From: CAZQXD01 sp964597315
GTDB taxonomy: Bacteria > Pseudomonadota > Gammaproteobacteria > Competibacterales > Competibacteraceae
Assembly: GCA_964597315.1 (NCBI GenBank)
Contig: CAZQXD010000067.1
Location: 1 to 23,307 of the forward strand
Reading direction: 5' to 3'
Length of the DNA: 23,307 nucleotides
Translations under genes and position numbers: made by a program
The notes under the pieces: model-generated
Told to the model about the DNA's origin: nothing
The model's input: only the letters and a program-made list of their open reading frames with translations
Databases searched by the model: none
Shown: positions 22,491-23,307 of the stretch, in pieces
How positions within the stretch are numbered: position 1 is the stretch's first letter
Layout of the letters: every line of letters starts with the position of its first letter

Positions 22491-22636
22491 GGTTGGCGGG
22501 GCGGTATGTTGGCCCATAGCCCCGCCCTCCCCTTTGGCGCCTACTGACGTCCCTGAATTGATTGCTGGGGATGCGGGACCACGCCACGGCTGGCTAGGAC
22601 AGCGACCCTACCCTGAGCCAGGGTCCCACACCGATG

Positions 22637-22771
22637 TTTTGACCCTTTTTTTTCGGACTTTTTTTAGCCCATAAGAATCAATGGGTTAAAAATGGGCTAA
22701 AATTTTGGGTTAAAGTGGTGTAAATGCGGTAAGTTCTTTGATAACTAGGATGTTTTCCAGTAGTATCTCTA
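22637..22771 (+). promoter_or_regulatory. CRISPR leader (type I-F style)
   Basis: An AT-rich stretch lies immediately before the first repeat, while sequence at 22505-22630 is GC-rich with no feature seen. It begins near a TTTTGACCCTTTTTTTTCGG string, a motif typical of I-F leaders, and holds an 11-bp inverted repeat TTTTAGCCCAT (22662-22672) / ATGGGCTAAAA (22692-22702), with ATGGGTTAAAA (22681-22691) as a near-tandem copy. It should contain the array promoter and spacer-integration signals. Its position sets the array direction as rightward. Confidence 0.8.
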
Positions 22772-23307
22772 GTTCACTGCCGGATAGGCAGCTCAGAAAT
22801 ATCCAATTCAAGATATGGTGGGTCAAGTTCAAGTTCACTGCCGGATAGGCAGCTCAGAAATAGAAAATCTTGAAGGGGAAGGATGGACACTGGTTCACTG
22901 CCGGATAGGCAGCTCAGAAATAGGACTGGATGCCTACTCGTTAGTGGCTTGGGTTCACTGCCGGATAGGCAGCTCAGAAATCATCGCGCCCCTGGACACC
23001 GGGGGCGCTAGTGTTCACTGCCGGATAGGCAGCTCAGAAACGCAAGAAGGTGACGCCACGCATCCTGCTCGAGTTCACTGCCGGATAGGCAGCTCAGAAA
23101 AGAACTGTGGCTATCAGCACGACAAGGGCACCGTTCACTGCCGGATAGGCAGCTCAGAAAACGCCGGACAGCGCGGATCGAAAGTACAGCCTCGTTCACT
23201 GCCGGATAGGCAGCTCAGAAATGTCCATCTCGCGTCGATGCGCGGCCTTGTCTGTTCACTGCCGGATAGGCAGCTCAGAAAAGCAGCGCATCCCCAGCCG
23301 CAGCACT
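22772..23307 (+). CRISPR. Type I-F CRISPR array, nine repeats, truncated by the window end
   Basis: Nine identical 28-base repeats start at 22772, 22833, 22893, 22953, 23013, 23073, 23133, 23194 and 23254. Each begins GTTCACTGCC, continues GGATA and ends GGCAGCTCAGAAA; CTGCC/GGCAG form the 5-bp hairpin recognised by Cas6f (Csy4) in subtype I-F, and the repeat closely resembles the Yersinia/Pseudomonas I-F repeat. Eight complete spacers are 32 bases, except the first and seventh at 33; a ninth is cut at 26 bases. All repeats are identical and the leader is adjacent, so these are the newest spacers and the array continues to the right. No cas gene is present in the window. Spacers differ from one another, and I saw none matching the window. 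Confidence 0.98.

Larger units (their letters stand above)
22246..22504 (+). repeat. 259-bp direct repeat, copy 2 (acnB 3' end and terminator)
   Basis: Matches 19962-20220 over the full 259 bases. The repeat pair brackets 2025 bases (20221-22245) of REP, RAYT and AT-rich foreign DNA. Confidence 0.95.

Noticed and set aside
23008..23199. Open frame on the minus strand inside the CRISPR array
   Set aside because: It encodes only the repeated FLSCLSGSE-type text from the repeats and is an artefact of the array.
22772..23307. Self-targeting spacers against this window
   Set aside because: By-eye reading found no spacer match on either strand; this is not a computed search.

Overview
The window looks like chromosomal DNA of a GC-rich gammaproteobacterium. 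Supporting signs are an AcnB that follows the Escherichia coli protein almost residue for residue at both ends and at its iron-sulfur cysteines, a UbiG, a LuxO-like sigma-54 activator, REP palindromes with a RAYT transposase, and a type I-F CRISPR array. Glucose-6-phosphate isomerase, glucokinase and 6-phosphogluconolactonase beside an amylosucrase suit a sugar- or glycogen-storing organism (for example Methylococcales, or Chromatiales/Competibacter-like bacteria). The genus cannot be fixed from the sequence alone.

Region by region. (1) 1-4330: a leftward pgl-glk-pgi operon (pgi runs off the left edge), divergent from a rightward amylosucrase. Amylosucrase acts on sucrose to give alpha-glucan and fructose, and the leftward operon handles glucose and its phosphates. 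(2) 4359-6236: a leftward membrane-anchored PAS-GGDEF-EAL protein, tail to tail with amylosucrase. (3) 6811-8575: a secreted or anchored fasciclin-domain protein, a small exported protein of unknown function and a UbiG-like methyltransferase, behind an AT-rich palindrome-bearing upstream region. (4) 8857-15221: a signalling block. It holds a 1000-residue hybrid histidine kinase (PAS-PAS-HisKA-HATPase-REC-REC-HPt), a HATPase-like/REC/PP2C-like protein whose phosphatase metal ligands appear lost, and a LuxO-like sigma-54 response regulator. (5) 15261-17054: a leftward SulP anion transporter with a STAS domain. (6) 17550-20147: acnB, with a well-formed promoter, a palindrome at the predicted start point and a clear terminator.

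The right end is accessory DNA. The last 61 codons of acnB plus its terminator (259 bp) recur as a direct repeat 2.3 kb downstream. Between the two copies lie REP palindromes, a dead RAYT start, an AT-rich lipoprotein gene of evident foreign origin, a probable insertion-sequence transposase fragment, and an intact RAYT between inverted REPs. Just beyond the second copy come an AT-rich leader and a type I-F CRISPR array with nine identical repeats, cut by the window edge; no cas genes are visible. The acnB 3' end therefore seems to be a site of repeated insertion or recombination.

The strongest candidates for something new are the three-gene signalling block with a predicted pseudophosphatase, and the acnB 3'-end duplication framing a small variable island beside the CRISPR array.
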